In this document: piece after piece, positions 1 to 9,626 of the stretch
Position numbering within the stretch: position 1 is the first letter of the stretch
Layout: the number at the start of each line of letters is the position of its first letter
Program-made: the position numbers and the translations under genes
The notes under the pieces: model-generated
The model's input: only the letters and a program-made list of their open reading frames with translations
Database searches by the model: none
Told to the model about the DNA's origin: nothing
Source: Pseudomonadota bacterium
GTDB lineage: Bacteria > Desulfobacterota > Desulfovibrionia > Desulfovibrionales > Desulfomicrobiaceae
Reading direction: 5' to 3'
Length of the DNA: 64,000 bases
Assembly (NCBI GenBank): GCA_018902545.1
Contig: JAHIQM010000015.1
Location: 310,001 to 374,000 of the forward strand

Positions 1-63
1 GTGAGATTCCTGGTCGATGTCGACCAGCTTTCCGCAGATGGAGCAGGTGCTGAACTTTGCCAT
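1..63 (-). CDS. N-terminal fragment of a small CxxC (zinc-ribbon-like) protein, running off the window edge
   Basis: Reverse strand from 63 reads MAKFSTCSICGKLVDIDQESH..., 3 bp from the stop of the next minus-strand gene. Confidence 0.45.
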   Translation of the reverse strand, partial: MAKFSTCSICGKLVDIDQESH

Positions 64-66
64 GGC

Positions 67-1119
67 TCACCTCCCTCGCGGGGCCTGGAACGGGGCGTCG
101 GGGTTGTCTTCCCAGGCCACGCCGGTCAGCAGGCGGTACATTTTGAGGGCTTCGAGATGATCCGGTGACAGGGCCAGGGCGAGCTTGATGCATTCCAGGG
201 CCTTTGCCGGCTGGACGTCGCAGAAATAGGCTTTGGCCATGTTGTAGTGTATGTTTTCATCCTTTGGGCTGAGCTGGACGGCCTGGAAATAAGCCTTGAT
301 CGCTTCTTTGTATTGCTTTTCCTGGCGCAGCCTGATGCCCAGTGTGTTGTAGGGATTGGGCGCGTTGATGTCGTACTTGACGATTTCGACGAAAATTTTC
401 TTCACCTTGGCGAAGTTGTTGAGTTTTGCATATTCCTCGGCCGCTTTTTGCAGATAGTAGCGGTAGCGGTCGATGTCGTTCTTTCCCAGATAGGCTTGGG
501 CCAGGCCTTCGTAGGCCTTGATGAAGGTCTGGTTGCGGGCCAGGGACTGGTTGAAGGCCTGGATGGCATCGGACCATTTCTTGTCCACCAGAAACTGGCA
601 GCCCCGGTAGAAGAGCCTGCTGGCCTGTTCGTCTTCCTGGCTGACGACCAGGGTCAGGTCGCCAATGGCGTCCTCGTAGCGGCCCTGAACGATCATCGTC
701 TCAGCCTGCTTCACGGTGTCGCGGTCGCTGTCCGGAGCCTGTTCGAGCTTTGCGGACTGGAGCATGTGCTTTTCCAGGGCGGCCAGGGTGTAGGGGCGCA
801 GGACCAGCCCGGAGCACCCGGCGGAGATGACGCCGAGCAGGAACTCCTCGGTGCGGTCCGAGGAAATGACCAGGATGTGCAGAAATTCGGCTTGCCGGAC
901 CTCGCGCAATGCGGTGACGAATTCGGCCATGCTCAGATCTTCGACCTCGGTATCGACGATGATGATCCGCGCCGGATTGTATTTGATGAATTCCACGGCG
1001 GACTTGCCCGAGGAAAAGCGCGCGCAGTTGCTGTATCCGAGCCTGGTCAGGTGGTCCCTGGTCTCCTGAAAAAGGGAGTCCTGGCTCGTGGCCACAAAAA
1101 CGAGGTCCGTCATTCCCAT
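67..1119 (-). CDS. Response regulator receiver domain protein with C-terminal TPR repeats
   Basis: MGMTDLVFVATSQDSLFQETRDHLTRLGY... receiver-like N-terminus; TPR-like C-terminus (NPYNTLGIRLRQEKQYKEAIKAYFQAVQLSPKDENIHYNMAKAYF). The ORF track extends to 2106, but the upstream part is antisense to the U32 gene. Confidence 0.8.
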   Translation of the reverse strand: MGMTDLVFVATSQDSLFQETRDHLTRLGYSNCARFSSGKSAVEFIKYNPARIIIVDTEVEDLSMAEFVTALREVRQAEFLHILVISSDRTEEFLLGVISAGCSGLVLRPYTLAALEKHMLQSAKLEQAPDSDRDTVKQAETMIVQGRYEDAIGDLTLVVSQEDEQASRLFYRGCQFLVDKKWSDAIQAFNQSLARNQTFIKAYEGLAQAYLGKNDIDRYRYYLQKAAEEYAKLNNFAKVKKIFVEIVKYDINAPNPYNTLGIRLRQEKQYKEAIKAYFQAVQLSPKDENIHYNMAKAYFCDVQPAKALECIKLALALSPDHLEALKMYRLLTGVAWEDNPDAPFQAPRGR

Positions 1120-1362
1120 TGTACTTGCATGTCCTGTTTTCCTACACGTTTTTATGTACTTCCTGTGCTTTATCATACGCCTTTCGTACGCAGGTAACAA
1201 GGCCCCGGTGCCCGTCCCTGCGCATTGCTTCTTGACATCCCCCCAGTCCGTTACGCTACCCCAATTCTGTTCGCCTGCCTTTATCGACCATTCATGCGCA
1301 GCAGCGCCGTGGGCCTTTCGCTCGCGGATATCAACTTTCGGCCCTGAGCCGCTGGTCTTCCC

Positions 1363-3324
1363 ATGGAACATAAAAAAATCGAAATCCTCGCCCCTGCCGG
1401 CGACACGGACAGTTTTCTGGCCGCCATCGCCGCCGGGGCCGACGCCGTGTACTGCGGCCTGAAGAATTTTTCCGCGCGCATGGAGGCGGAGAATTTTTCC
1501 CTGACCGAACTCGCGGCCCTGACCGAACTGGCGCATGCCAAGGGAGTCCGGGTGCACGTGGCCATGAACAACCTGCTCAAGACTCCGGAACTGGACCAGG
1601 CGGGTCGCCTCATTGATCGGCTGCAGTCCCAGACCGGGGTGGACGCGCTCATCGTCCAGGATCTGGGTCTGCCCGCCCTGGCCAGGCAGGCGGGGTTCAA
1701 AGGGGAGCTGCATCTCTCGACTCTGGCCAATGGTGGCACCATCGCAGGGTTGACCCAGATCCTGGCCCTGGGAGTGGACCGGCTGGTGCTGCCCCGCGAG
1801 CTGTCCATCGATGAGATCAAGGCTGTCGCCGCCAGGTGCCCCGAGGGGCTCGAGCTGGAGGTCTTCGTGCACGGGGCGCTGTGTTACGCGGTGTCGGGCC
1901 GTTGCTACTGGTCGAGCTATCTGGGGGGCAAGAGCGGGCTGCGTGGCCGCTGCGTGCAGCCCTGCCGACGCCAATATCAGCAGAAGAGCCAGAAGGCCTC
2001 GTTCTTTTCCTGCGACGACCTGTCCCTGGACGTGCTGGTGCGTCCCTTGAGTGGCGTGGACAAGGTCTCTTCCTGGAAGATCGAGGGGCGCAAGAAGGGG
2101 CCGCACTACGTCTATTACGCGGTCACGGCCTACCGCATGCTGCGCGACGCCGGGGACGACCCAGTACAGCGCAAGGCGGCCCTGGGCCTTCTGGAAATGG
2201 CCCTGGGACGGCCGTCATCGCACTACAATTTTCTTGGGCATCGGCCTTCAAACCCCATCGTCGACCGGGAGCAGACCGCTTCGGGACGCATGGTCGGCAA
2301 GGTGCAGGGCGGGTTCAAGGCCGCCTACGTCTCTCCGCGTGAACCGCTCAAAAGCGGGGATCTGCTGCGTATCGGCTATGAGGACCAGGTCGGGCACCAG
2401 ACTGTAAAGATCCGTCGCGACATCCCCAAGGGCGGACGCCTGGAACTGCCCAAGGGCCAGGGCCGCCCCGCCCCGCAAAACGCACCTGTTTTCCTGGTCG
2501 ACCGGCGGGAACGGGAGCTGCAGGCCCTGATCGCGGATCTGAAAATAGATCTGCCCATTGACCGGCCGACCATAGAATCCACCTTTTCTCCGACCCTGCC
2601 GCGGTCCGTCCGGCGCAAGGGCAAGCCTCGCGAGATGGATGTCTGGCGCAGCCTGCCAGCCAGACTCGGAAACCAGAGCGAGCAGGCCGTATGGCTCACT
2701 CCGGGCGTGGAGCGGAACATCTCGCGCAATATCTTTGGACGCATCTGGTGGTGGCTGCCGCCCGTGATCTGGCCGACGGAAGAAAAGGCCTGGGTCGAAT
2801 GCCTGGAAAACATGACCCGCCTCGGGGCCAGGCAGTTCGTGCTGAACGCGCCCTGGCAGATGGGCCTTTTTGCCAAGCCCGAGCGCCAGAACTTTTGGGC
2901 CGGGCCCATGTGCAACACGGCCAACCCTCTGGCTCTGGACGAACTCTCGCGCATGGGTTTTGCGGGAGCTTTCGTCAGCCCGGAGCTCGACCGCGGGGGC
3001 TATCTCGAACTGCCGGCCCTCTCGCCGCTGCCGCTCGGCATCCTGGTCAAGGGTATCCATCCCCTCTGCGTTTCGCGCATCCGCTCGGAAAATCTGCGCG
3101 AACGTGAGCCCTTCCAGAGCCCCAAGGATGAACAGTTCTGGTCCAGAACCTACGGCGGGCTGGTCTGGACCTTCCCCAACTGGGAAATCGACCTGAGTGA
3201 AAAATGGACGGAACTGGAAAAGGCCGGATACTCCGTCTTGGCGCGCCTGCACGAACCGGTCCCCGAAAAAGTGTCCCTCAAGGAGCGCCAGGGACTCTGG
3301 AACTGGGATCTGAAGATGCTGTAG
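1363..3324 (+). CDS. Peptidase U32 family protein (YhbU/RlhA-like)
   Basis: KIEILAPAGDTDSFLAAIAAGADAVYCGLKNFSARMEAENFS and ELEVFVHGALCYAVSGRCYWSSYLGGKSGLRGRCVQPCRRQY, U32 signature with Cys residues. Confidence 0.92.
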   Translation: MEHKKIEILAPAGDTDSFLAAIAAGADAVYCGLKNFSARMEAENFSLTELAALTELAHAKGVRVHVAMNNLLKTPELDQAGRLIDRLQSQTGVDALIVQDLGLPALARQAGFKGELHLSTLANGGTIAGLTQILALGVDRLVLPRELSIDEIKAVAARCPEGLELEVFVHGALCYAVSGRCYWSSYLGGKSGLRGRCVQPCRRQYQQKSQKASFFSCDDLSLDVLVRPLSGVDKVSSWKIEGRKKGPHYVYYAVTAYRMLRDAGDDPVQRKAALGLLEMALGRPSSHYNFLGHRPSNPIVDREQTASGRMVGKVQGGFKAAYVSPREPLKSGDLLRIGYEDQVGHQTVKIRRDIPKGGRLELPKGQGRPAPQNAPVFLVDRRERELQALIADLKIDLPIDRPTIESTFSPTLPRSVRRKGKPREMDVWRSLPARLGNQSEQAVWLTPGVERNISRNIFGRIWWWLPPVIWPTEEKAWVECLENMTRLGARQFVLNAPWQMGLFAKPERQNFWAGPMCNTANPLALDELSRMGFAGAFVSPELDRGGYLELPALSPLPLGILVKGIHPLCVSRIRSENLREREPFQSPKDEQFWSRTYGGLVWTFPNWEIDLSEKWTELEKAGYSVLARLHEPVPEKVSLKERQGLWNWDLKML

Positions 3325-3508
3325 CGCGAGTGACTGCTCCGGGCTTCAGACGTCAAAGCTGTCCCCTTCTACACAAATTCATACTTACAATATTTAAAAT
3401 TCGCAGATATATGATTATAGATTGAAGACTTTCCATACTTAAATAAATCAATATTGAATATTGTATCGATTTTGTGCATTGATCCTTCGAAATTCATAAG
3501 GAGGTTCA

Positions 3509-3808
3509 GTGATGAGAAAAGTTTTTCAGGTGATGATCTGCGTGTTGCTTTTTGGTTTGCTTGCTGCCGGTCCTGCCTTTGCGCAGGAGTTGATCGACAT
3601 CAACTCCGCCACGGCCCAGGAATTGACGGCCCTGCCCGGGATAGGGCCGGTCATCGCCGGCAAGATCGTTGAGTACCGTGAGGCCAAGGCCTTCTCCTCA
3701 GTCGAGGAGATCCTTGAAGTCAAAGGCATCGGGCCGGCCAAGTTCGAGGCCATCAAGGACCTTATTACCGTGGGCGTGGCGGTTCCGGGGACCCCTGCAA
3801 AAGAATAG
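3509..3808 (+). CDS. Secreted ComEA-like helix-hairpin-helix protein
   Basis: Signal peptide (MMRKVFQVMICVLLFGLLAAGPAFAQ) then INSATAQELTALPGIGPVIAGKIVEYRE...VKGIGPAKFEAIKDLI. Confidence 0.9.
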   Translation: MMRKVFQVMICVLLFGLLAAGPAFAQELIDINSATAQELTALPGIGPVIAGKIVEYREAKAFSSVEEILEVKGIGPAKFEAIKDLITVGVAVPGTPAKE

Positions 3809-3831
3809 ACTGGCCGGATTGTTTCCGCCCG

Positions 3832-3870
3832 AAAAAGCGGCTCCCGCCCCTGGGCAGGAGTCGCTTTTTT
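3832..3870 (+). terminator. Rho-independent terminator downstream of the ComEA-like gene
   Basis: aaaaagcggctcc...ggagtcgctttttt inverted repeat ending in a T-run. Confidence 0.75.
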
Positions 3871-3903
3871 GTCTTCAGCGCCGTTGCTTATCGTTCAAGA
3901 TTG

Positions 3904-4443
3904 ATGTACGGAATGCCCATGCTTTCGGAACTATTCTCATCCAAAACGCGCATTCAATTGCTGCTCAAGCTGTTTCTCAACCCTGACGTATCCTGCTATC
4001 TCAGGGAGTTGGCGACGGAGTTCGCCGTCTCGCCCAACGCCGTGAAAGAAGAACTGGATAGCCTGACCGAAGCCGGATACCTGGAAAAGAAAAAACAGGG
4101 CCGCTCCCTTTTCTTCCGCGCCAACACAAAACACCCGATTTTCCCGGAACTGCACTCCATCGTCAAAAAAAGCCTGGGCATCGACCGGGTGATCGAAGAC
4201 GTCCGCCGGGACCTGGGCGAGGTGCATGCGGTTTACATCCTTGACGACTACGCCCTGGGCAAGGATTCGGGCCTCATCGACCTTTTGATCGTCGGCGAGG
4301 TCAAGACAGACAGACTGCGGGAGTACGTGCGCCTCACAGAAGAAAAAATTCGGCGCAAACTGAGGGTGATGGTCATCGGGGTAGATGAATTCGAGACCTC
4401 GAAACAGACTTTTTTGCAACGGCCAAATTGGAAGGTGGTGTGA
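3904..4443 (+). CDS. Winged-helix regulator with a C-terminal degenerate nucleotidyltransferase-like region
   Basis: LLLKLFLNPDVSCYLRELATEFAVSPNAVKEELDSLTEAGYLEKKKQGRSLFFRAN wHTH, then VHAVYILDDYALGKDSGLIDLLIVGEV. Confidence 0.7.
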   Translation: MYGMPMLSELFSSKTRIQLLLKLFLNPDVSCYLRELATEFAVSPNAVKEELDSLTEAGYLEKKKQGRSLFFRANTKHPIFPELHSIVKKSLGIDRVIEDVRRDLGEVHAVYILDDYALGKDSGLIDLLIVGEVKTDRLREYVRLTEEKIRRKLRVMVIGVDEFETSKQTFLQRPNWKVV

Positions 4444-4456
4444 GGGAGATGAAAGC

Positions 4457-4774
4457 ATGGATTGTCAAAAAGCTTCCATAATTCAGGATGTTAGGAAGTA
4501 TATAGCCGTTCTTCGGGAAAACGGAATTTCCGTGGATAAGGCGCTTCTTTTCGGATCTTGGGCCAGAGGCACGGCAAGGGAAGAAAGCGACGTGGATGTG
4601 GCTTTGGTTTCGCCATTTTTTACAGGCGATCGATTCATGGACCGACGCAAAATTGTTCCACTTCGCAGAAAAATTAATAATAATATTGAGCCGATTCCAT
4701 TCAGACCCGAAGATTTTGCCGCTGGGGGCACGCTTGTGGAAGAGATCAGACTGCATGGAGAGGAAATTGTGTAG
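4457..4774 (+). CDS. Nucleotidyltransferase (MNT) domain protein
   Basis: ALLFGSWARGTAREESDVDVALV, GSX10DXD motif. Confidence 0.8.
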   Translation: MDCQKASIIQDVRKYIAVLRENGISVDKALLFGSWARGTAREESDVDVALVSPFFTGDRFMDRRKIVPLRRKINNNIEPIPFRPEDFAAGGTLVEEIRLHGEEIV

Positions 4775-4891
4775 TATTTCCATGAGGCTTTTGAGTATTC
4801 GGTGAATGTGAGTATATTCAATGGAAGATGTTAGATGATTATGGGTGGCCCTTCGGGTGGCTAGGCAGTGGTTCTGACGTGAGGAGAGGCT

Positions 4892-5197
4892 ATGCGTATT
4901 ACGGAAACAGAGCGTCGGGTTCTGCGCGACGCGGCGCGAGAGGCTTTCGGAGCAAACTCCACGGTTTTTCTTTTCGGATCACGCATAGATGATTCTCGGC
5001 GGGGTGGCGATATTGATCTGCTGGTGGAGACCGGCAAGACCGGGCACGCTGCAATTTTCGAAGCTCAGCTCCGTTTTTTGGCCACGGTCAAGCTGGCTCT
5101 TGGGGAACAAAAAATAGACGTGCTTGTGGATTACCCGGATCGCAAGAGCCGTCCTGAAATTTTTCGCATCGCAAGAGCTTATGGAGTGCAGTTATGA
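4892..5197 (+). CDS. MntA-like nucleotidyltransferase antitoxin
   Basis: VFLFGSRIDDSRRGGDIDLLVE, GSX9DXD motif; overlaps the downstream HEPN gene by 4 nt. Confidence 0.82.
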   Translation: MRITETERRVLRDAAREAFGANSTVFLFGSRIDDSRRGGDIDLLVETGKTGHAAIFEAQLRFLATVKLALGEQKIDVLVDYPDRKSRPEIFRIARAYGVQL

Positions 5198-5676
5198 TTT
5201 CGACAAATATTGAGGTCAATGCTTTGCGTTTTCATGACGCGTGGCAGGAATGCTGTACACATCTGACCCACGCCAGGCATGCCCTCAAGTCACTGACGGC
5301 ACATTTGCCACTGGACGGGCGGAAGTTGGCGCTCCTCGACTTGGAGTCCATTCAAGACGTCGATCAGCTTGTACTACGATACTCAAAGCTGCAAGATAGC
5401 ATGGGCAGCAAGCTTTTCCCTGCTCTGCTTAAAGTTCTCATGGAGCCGCTGGAAGACAACCCCATGCTGGATAAGCTCAACAGGCTGGAAAAAATGGGGA
5501 TTCTTCCCAGTGTTCAGCGTTGGCAGGAGCTTCGGGAAATTCGCAACAAATTCGCGCATGATTATCCTGACGGCGACGACATGAAGGCCGTGGTATTGAA
5601 CGCGGCATGTTCCGGCATCGAAGAACTGGTCGAAGTCTTGGATAGAGTGGGTAAGGCCGGAGGAATAATAAACTGA
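5194..5676 (+). CDS. HEPN-like (HepT-type) toxin
   Basis: ELREIRNKFAHDYP contains RX4HXY (RNKFAHDY); coupled to the upstream MNT gene. Confidence 0.75.
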   Translation: MISTNIEVNALRFHDAWQECCTHLTHARHALKSLTAHLPLDGRKLALLDLESIQDVDQLVLRYSKLQDSMGSKLFPALLKVLMEPLEDNPMLDKLNRLEKMGILPSVQRWQELREIRNKFAHDYPDGDDMKAVVLNAACSGIEELVEVLDRVGKAGGIIN

Positions 5677-5685
5677 GATCAAAAC

Positions 5686-6816
5686 GTGGAAAGAGACATG
5701 CATAAAAACGAACCGGCGCGGCCGGGCGCACCAAAGAAAGCCCTTATCACCGGCATCACGGGCCAGGATGGGGCCTATCTGGCCGAGTTTCTGCTGGCCA
5801 AGGGGTATGAGGTGCACGGCATCAAACGCCGGGCTTCGCTTTTCAACACGGATCGCGTCGATCACCTATACCAGGACCCGCACGAGCAGGGCCGCAGGTT
5901 TTTCCTGCACTACGGCGACCTGACCGACGCGTCCAACCTGATCCGCATCATCCAGCAGGTCCGGCCTGACGAGATTTATAATCTGGCCGCCCAGTCCCAC
6001 GTGCAGGTTTCTTTCGAGACGCCGGAATACACGGCCAACGTGGACGCCCTGGGTGCTCTGCGCATGCTGGAGGCCATCCGGATCCTGGGGCTTGAAAAGA
6101 CGACGCGCTTTTATCAGGCCTCAACGTCAGAGCTTTACGGTCTGGTGCAGGAAGTCCCCCAGACCGAGAAGACGCCGTTCTATCCGCGTTCTCCCTACGC
6201 CTGCGCCAAGCTCTACGCCTACTGGATCACGGTCAATTACCGCGAGGCGTACGGCATGTACGCCTGCAACGGCATCCTCTTCAATCACGAGTCGCCCCTG
6301 CGCGGCGAGACCTTTGTCACCCGCAAGATCACCCGCGCCCTGGCCCGGATTTACCTCGGCTTGCAGGACTGCCTGTACCTCGGCAACCTGAACGCCCTGC
6401 GCGACTGGGGCCACGCCAAGGACTACGTGGAAATGCAGTGGCTCATGCTGCAGCAGGACACGCCGGACGATTACGTCATCGCCACGGGCGAGCAGCATTC
6501 GGTGCGCGATTTCGTGCAGGCCGCGGCCAGGGAACTGGGCATGACCATCGAATTTTCAGGCGAAGGAGTGGACGAGAAGGGCATCAACCCCGCCAACGGC
6601 AAGACCGTGGCGGCGGTGGACCCGCGCTACTTCCGCCCCACCGAGGTGGAAACCCTGCTTGGCGACCCGTCCAAGGGGAAAGAAAAACTCGGCTGGAAAC
6701 CGAAAATCACCTTCCGGGAACTGGTCGCCGAAATGGTGCGCGCGGATCTGGAAGAGGCCAAGAAGGAAGAACTGTGTGTGCGGGCGGGGTTTTGCGTTAA
6801 TACGCCGCAGGAGTGA
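5686..6816 (+). CDS. gmd: GDP-mannose 4,6-dehydratase
   Basis: [72 protein letters not shown]. Confidence 0.96.
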   Translation: MERDMHKNEPARPGAPKKALITGITGQDGAYLAEFLLAKGYEVHGIKRRASLFNTDRVDHLYQDPHEQGRRFFLHYGDLTDASNLIRIIQQVRPDEIYNLAAQSHVQVSFETPEYTANVDALGALRMLEAIRILGLEKTTRFYQASTSELYGLVQEVPQTEKTPFYPRSPYACAKLYAYWITVNYREAYGMYACNGILFNHESPLRGETFVTRKITRALARIYLGLQDCLYLGNLNALRDWGHAKDYVEMQWLMLQQDTPDDYVIATGEQHSVRDFVQAAARELGMTIEFSGEGVDEKGINPANGKTVAAVDPRYFRPTEVETLLGDPSKGKEKLGWKPKITFRELVAEMVRADLEEAKKEELCVRAGFCVNTPQE

Positions 6817-6890
6817 GGCGACTGTTGAAAAAGGCTCGTTTGCAGCGTTGTTGCGGCAAAAAATGGATAATGCATAATGATGTCATTTAG

Positions 6891-7895
6891 ATGAACAAAA
6901 CAGACAAAATCCTCGTGGCCGGAGCGGCCGGCATGGTCGGAAGCGCCCTCGTGCGCGCCCTTCTGGCCCAGGGCTTCGAAAACATCGTTGGCACCATCCA
7001 CAGCAAGGTGCCGGATTTCAACCCCGTGGCCGAAGGCCGCGTTCGTCTGGAGCCCCTGGATCTCATAGACCAGGCAGTTGTGCGTGCATTCTTCGAGAAA
7101 GAACGGCCAGGCCATGTCTTCCTGGCCGCAGCCAAGGTAGGCGGCATTCACGCCAACAACACGTACCCGGCGGACTTCATCCACGCCAATCTGGCCATCC
7201 AAACCAACGTCATCCACAGCGCATACCAGGCTGGCGTGCAGCGACTCCTTTTCCTGGGCTCAAGCTGCATCTACCCCCGGGAATGCCCGCAGCCCATCCG
7301 CGAATCCTATTTGCTGACCGGCTCCCTGGAAGCCACCAACCGTCCCTACGCCGTGGCCAAGATCGCGGGGATCGAGATGTGCTGGGCCTACAACCGACAA
7401 TACGGCACGCGGTACCTTGCGGTCATGCCGACCAACCTCTACGGCCCGGGCGACAACTACGACCTACAAACCAGCCACGTCCTGCCCGCCCTGATCCGCA
7501 AGGCCCACGAGGCCAAGAAGCGTGGAGACAGAAGTTTCACTGTTTGGGGAACGGGCAACCCGCGCCGCGAATTCCTCTACAGCGACGATTTAGCAGGAGC
7601 CTGCGTGTTCCTGATGAGCGAGGCCGGCAAGACCAAAGCGCTGTTCAACGACCAGGAACCGCCCTTGGTCAATATCGGCTGTGGTGAGGATGTGACCATT
7701 GCGGAGCTTGCCGGGATGGTGGCGGAGGCTGTGGGTTTTGAAGGGGAGATTGCTTTTGATGCGGGCAAGCCGGATGGAACGCCGCAGAAGCTTCTTGATG
7801 TTTCGAGGCTAAGCGGCATGGGATGGCGACCGGGCGTTGCATTGCCGGAGGGCATTGGTTTGGCGTACGGGAATTTTGTGGGGCGTTTTGGGTAG
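6891..7895 (+). CDS. fcl: GDP-L-fucose synthase
   Basis: KILVAGAAGMVGSALVRALL; LFLGSSCIYPRECPQPIRESYLLTGSLEATNRPYAVAKIAGIEMCWAYNRQYGTRYLAVMPTNLYGPGDNYD. Confidence 0.96.
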   Translation: MNKTDKILVAGAAGMVGSALVRALLAQGFENIVGTIHSKVPDFNPVAEGRVRLEPLDLIDQAVVRAFFEKERPGHVFLAAAKVGGIHANNTYPADFIHANLAIQTNVIHSAYQAGVQRLLFLGSSCIYPRECPQPIRESYLLTGSLEATNRPYAVAKIAGIEMCWAYNRQYGTRYLAVMPTNLYGPGDNYDLQTSHVLPALIRKAHEAKKRGDRSFTVWGTGNPRREFLYSDDLAGACVFLMSEAGKTKALFNDQEPPLVNIGCGEDVTIAELAGMVAEAVGFEGEIAFDAGKPDGTPQKLLDVSRLSGMGWRPGVALPEGIGLAYGNFVGRFG

Positions 7896-7962
7896 GAGCG
7901 CACAAGGTTTAGGGGCTGCTTTCTTCTGGGGGGATGGTCGAGATGAAACGGCGGGAGGCTGA

Positions 7963-8097
7963 ATGCGGCTGAGTCCGGAACAGAAGGAAGCGCTGGTAAG
8001 GATTGCGTGTCAAGGGGGAGGATCTCTCGGCGTTTCAGAGGATGATTGCTTCCAATGCGAAGCTGTTGGAGGTGGCATGAACGGGTCCTTGCAGGCA
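7963..8097 (+). pseudogene. Degenerate fragment resembling the N-terminus of an MNT gene
   Basis: MRLSPEQKEALVRIA... resembles the start of the MntA-like proteins at 4892 and 8770, but the NTase motif does not follow. Confidence 0.3.
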
Positions 8098-8109
8098 GGA
8101 GACCGCCTG

Positions 8110-8523
8110 ATGAAAACACAACGCATGGTGCAAACGATCAGGCAAACCCTGACCGACCCGGATATTCGGCTGGCCATTTTGTTCGGGTCTCAGGCAACCG
8201 GGAAAACGCATGCAGGCTCGGATGCCGACGTGGCTGTGGCGCTGGACGGCGAGATGTCACCAGTTCGCCGTGGAGAACTGAGCGCCAGGTTGTCTGAGGC
8301 GCTGGGGTGCGAGGTCGATGTCGCGGATCTGCGCACGGCACAGGGCGAGTTTCTGGCGCAGATCGTCCTGGGCAGCGAGGTAGCGGTGAAGCGGGATGCT
8401 TCCCTTCTGGCCGAACTCGCCATCCGGGCGCTGGCGTACCGGGAAGGCATGCGGCCAATGGTGTTCCGGGCGTTCAAGGATAAGGTGAGGAGAAGTCTGC
8501 CGTGCAGGATTATGTCGCCGTGA
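8110..8523 (+). CDS. Nucleotidyltransferase (MNT) domain protein
   Basis: LAILFGSQATGKTHAGSDADVAVAL, GSX10DXD; the track start at 7963 is probably too far upstream. Confidence 0.75.
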   Translation: MKTQRMVQTIRQTLTDPDIRLAILFGSQATGKTHAGSDADVAVALDGEMSPVRRGELSARLSEALGCEVDVADLRTAQGEFLAQIVLGSEVAVKRDASLLAELAIRALAYREGMRPMVFRAFKDKVRRSLPCRIMSP

Positions 8524-8674
8524 ATTGGCAGATTGTTCATGATGTCGCGGAACGACATGCGGAAGTTTTCGCGGAGTACATGCGCGAAGTTGAATTGTGG
8601 CTTCACAACGGTTCAGGCAATGCGGTTCAGGGTAAGCGCAGAGATGAAAAGGATTCTGGTGCGGGAGCGTCATG
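8502..8674 (+). pseudogene. C-terminal remnant of a DUF86/HepT-like HEPN protein
   Basis: Reads VQDYVAVNWQIVHDVAERHAEVFAEYMREVELWL, similar to a DUF86 C-terminal helix; the HEPN catalytic part is missing. Confidence 0.4.
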
Positions 8675-8769
8675 ATGCCAGCTTGGAAGGGAAATAATGG
8701 CTAAGGGAAGATTTGATAACCCCTTGTCAGATAGCGTGAGCAGAGAGCTTCGGACAGGACAGGTGACGC

Positions 8770-9081
8770 GTGCGACTCGGTGACCGTGAACGATGCATCA
8801 TTCGGACCGCAGCTGCGGAAGTGTTCGGCCCGGAGGCCAGGGTTCTGCTTTTCGGCAGCCGGGTGGATGACACGCGGCGCGGAGGGGACATCGACCTGCT
8901 GATCCACCTGGACGGCAGCTCGGATAATGCGGACATGATGGCGCTTGCAGAAAAGCGCGTGCGTTATCTGGTTATGCTTGAAAAAGCGATGGGAGAGCGG
9001 AAAATCGATCTGATCACGGCCCTGCCGGGAGATGACCGCGCCATCGTCGGAATAGCCACGGCCACGGGGGTGGAGTTGTGA
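8770..9081 (+). CDS. MntA-like nucleotidyltransferase antitoxin (second copy)
   Basis: VLLFGSRVDDTRRGGDIDLLIH, GSX9DXD; paralogous to 4892..5197. Confidence 0.82.
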   Translation: MRLGDRERCIIRTAAAEVFGPEARVLLFGSRVDDTRRGGDIDLLIHLDGSSDNADMMALAEKRVRYLVMLEKAMGERKIDLITALPGDDRAIVGIATATGVEL

Positions 9082-9512
9082 GCATGGAAACAGATCGGCT
9101 GAAGTTCGGGCGAGCCCTTGAAGTCTGTCTGGGACACGCGGACGCCCTGCAGGATGCCCTGAATGATCTGGGGGACAAGCATTTCTCCGCAGCGGACCTG
9201 CTCGTTCTGTCGAGCCATGAACGGCGGTTGCAGGACGATATGGGCGAACGTCTTTTCCCTGCCCTGCTGGGGGCGCTTGGCGAGGAGGTCACCGCAATGT
9301 CCGTGATCGACCGGCTGAATCGGCTGGAGCAGCTCGGATGGATTCCGCTGGCGGACGAGTGGCTGGAGTTGCGCCGCATCCGCAACGAATTCGCTCACGA
9401 TTATCCGGAAAATCCCGACTTGCACCTCGTACGGCTGCGCAAGGCCATGGGGGCGGGCCGGAGGCTGGTGGAAATCCTGGAAGCCATCGCAAAGGGCAAG
9501 CAGAATGCCTAA
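9078..9512 (+). CDS. HEPN-like (HepT-type) toxin (second copy)
   Basis: ELRRIRNEFAHDYP contains RX4HXY; paralogous to 5194..5676; 4-nt overlap with the upstream MNT gene. Confidence 0.75.
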   Translation: MSMETDRLKFGRALEVCLGHADALQDALNDLGDKHFSAADLLVLSSHERRLQDDMGERLFPALLGALGEEVTAMSVIDRLNRLEQLGWIPLADEWLELRRIRNEFAHDYPENPDLHLVRLRKAMGAGRRLVEILEAIAKGKQNA

Positions 9513-9626
9513 CATGATGGATGACAGGACGCCAAATCCTTTCCGGCCTGCCTTGCTCACCAATTCAGAGGATGCCTCATGCCGTTGGAAAACTCTGGCT
9601 GAAAATGTTTTCTACAAAGAGTATGC

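Noticed and set aside
1120-2106. Upstream extension of the minus-strand response regulator ORF 67..2106
   Set aside because: Low-complexity sequence antisense to the U32 peptidase; a good start lies at 1119.
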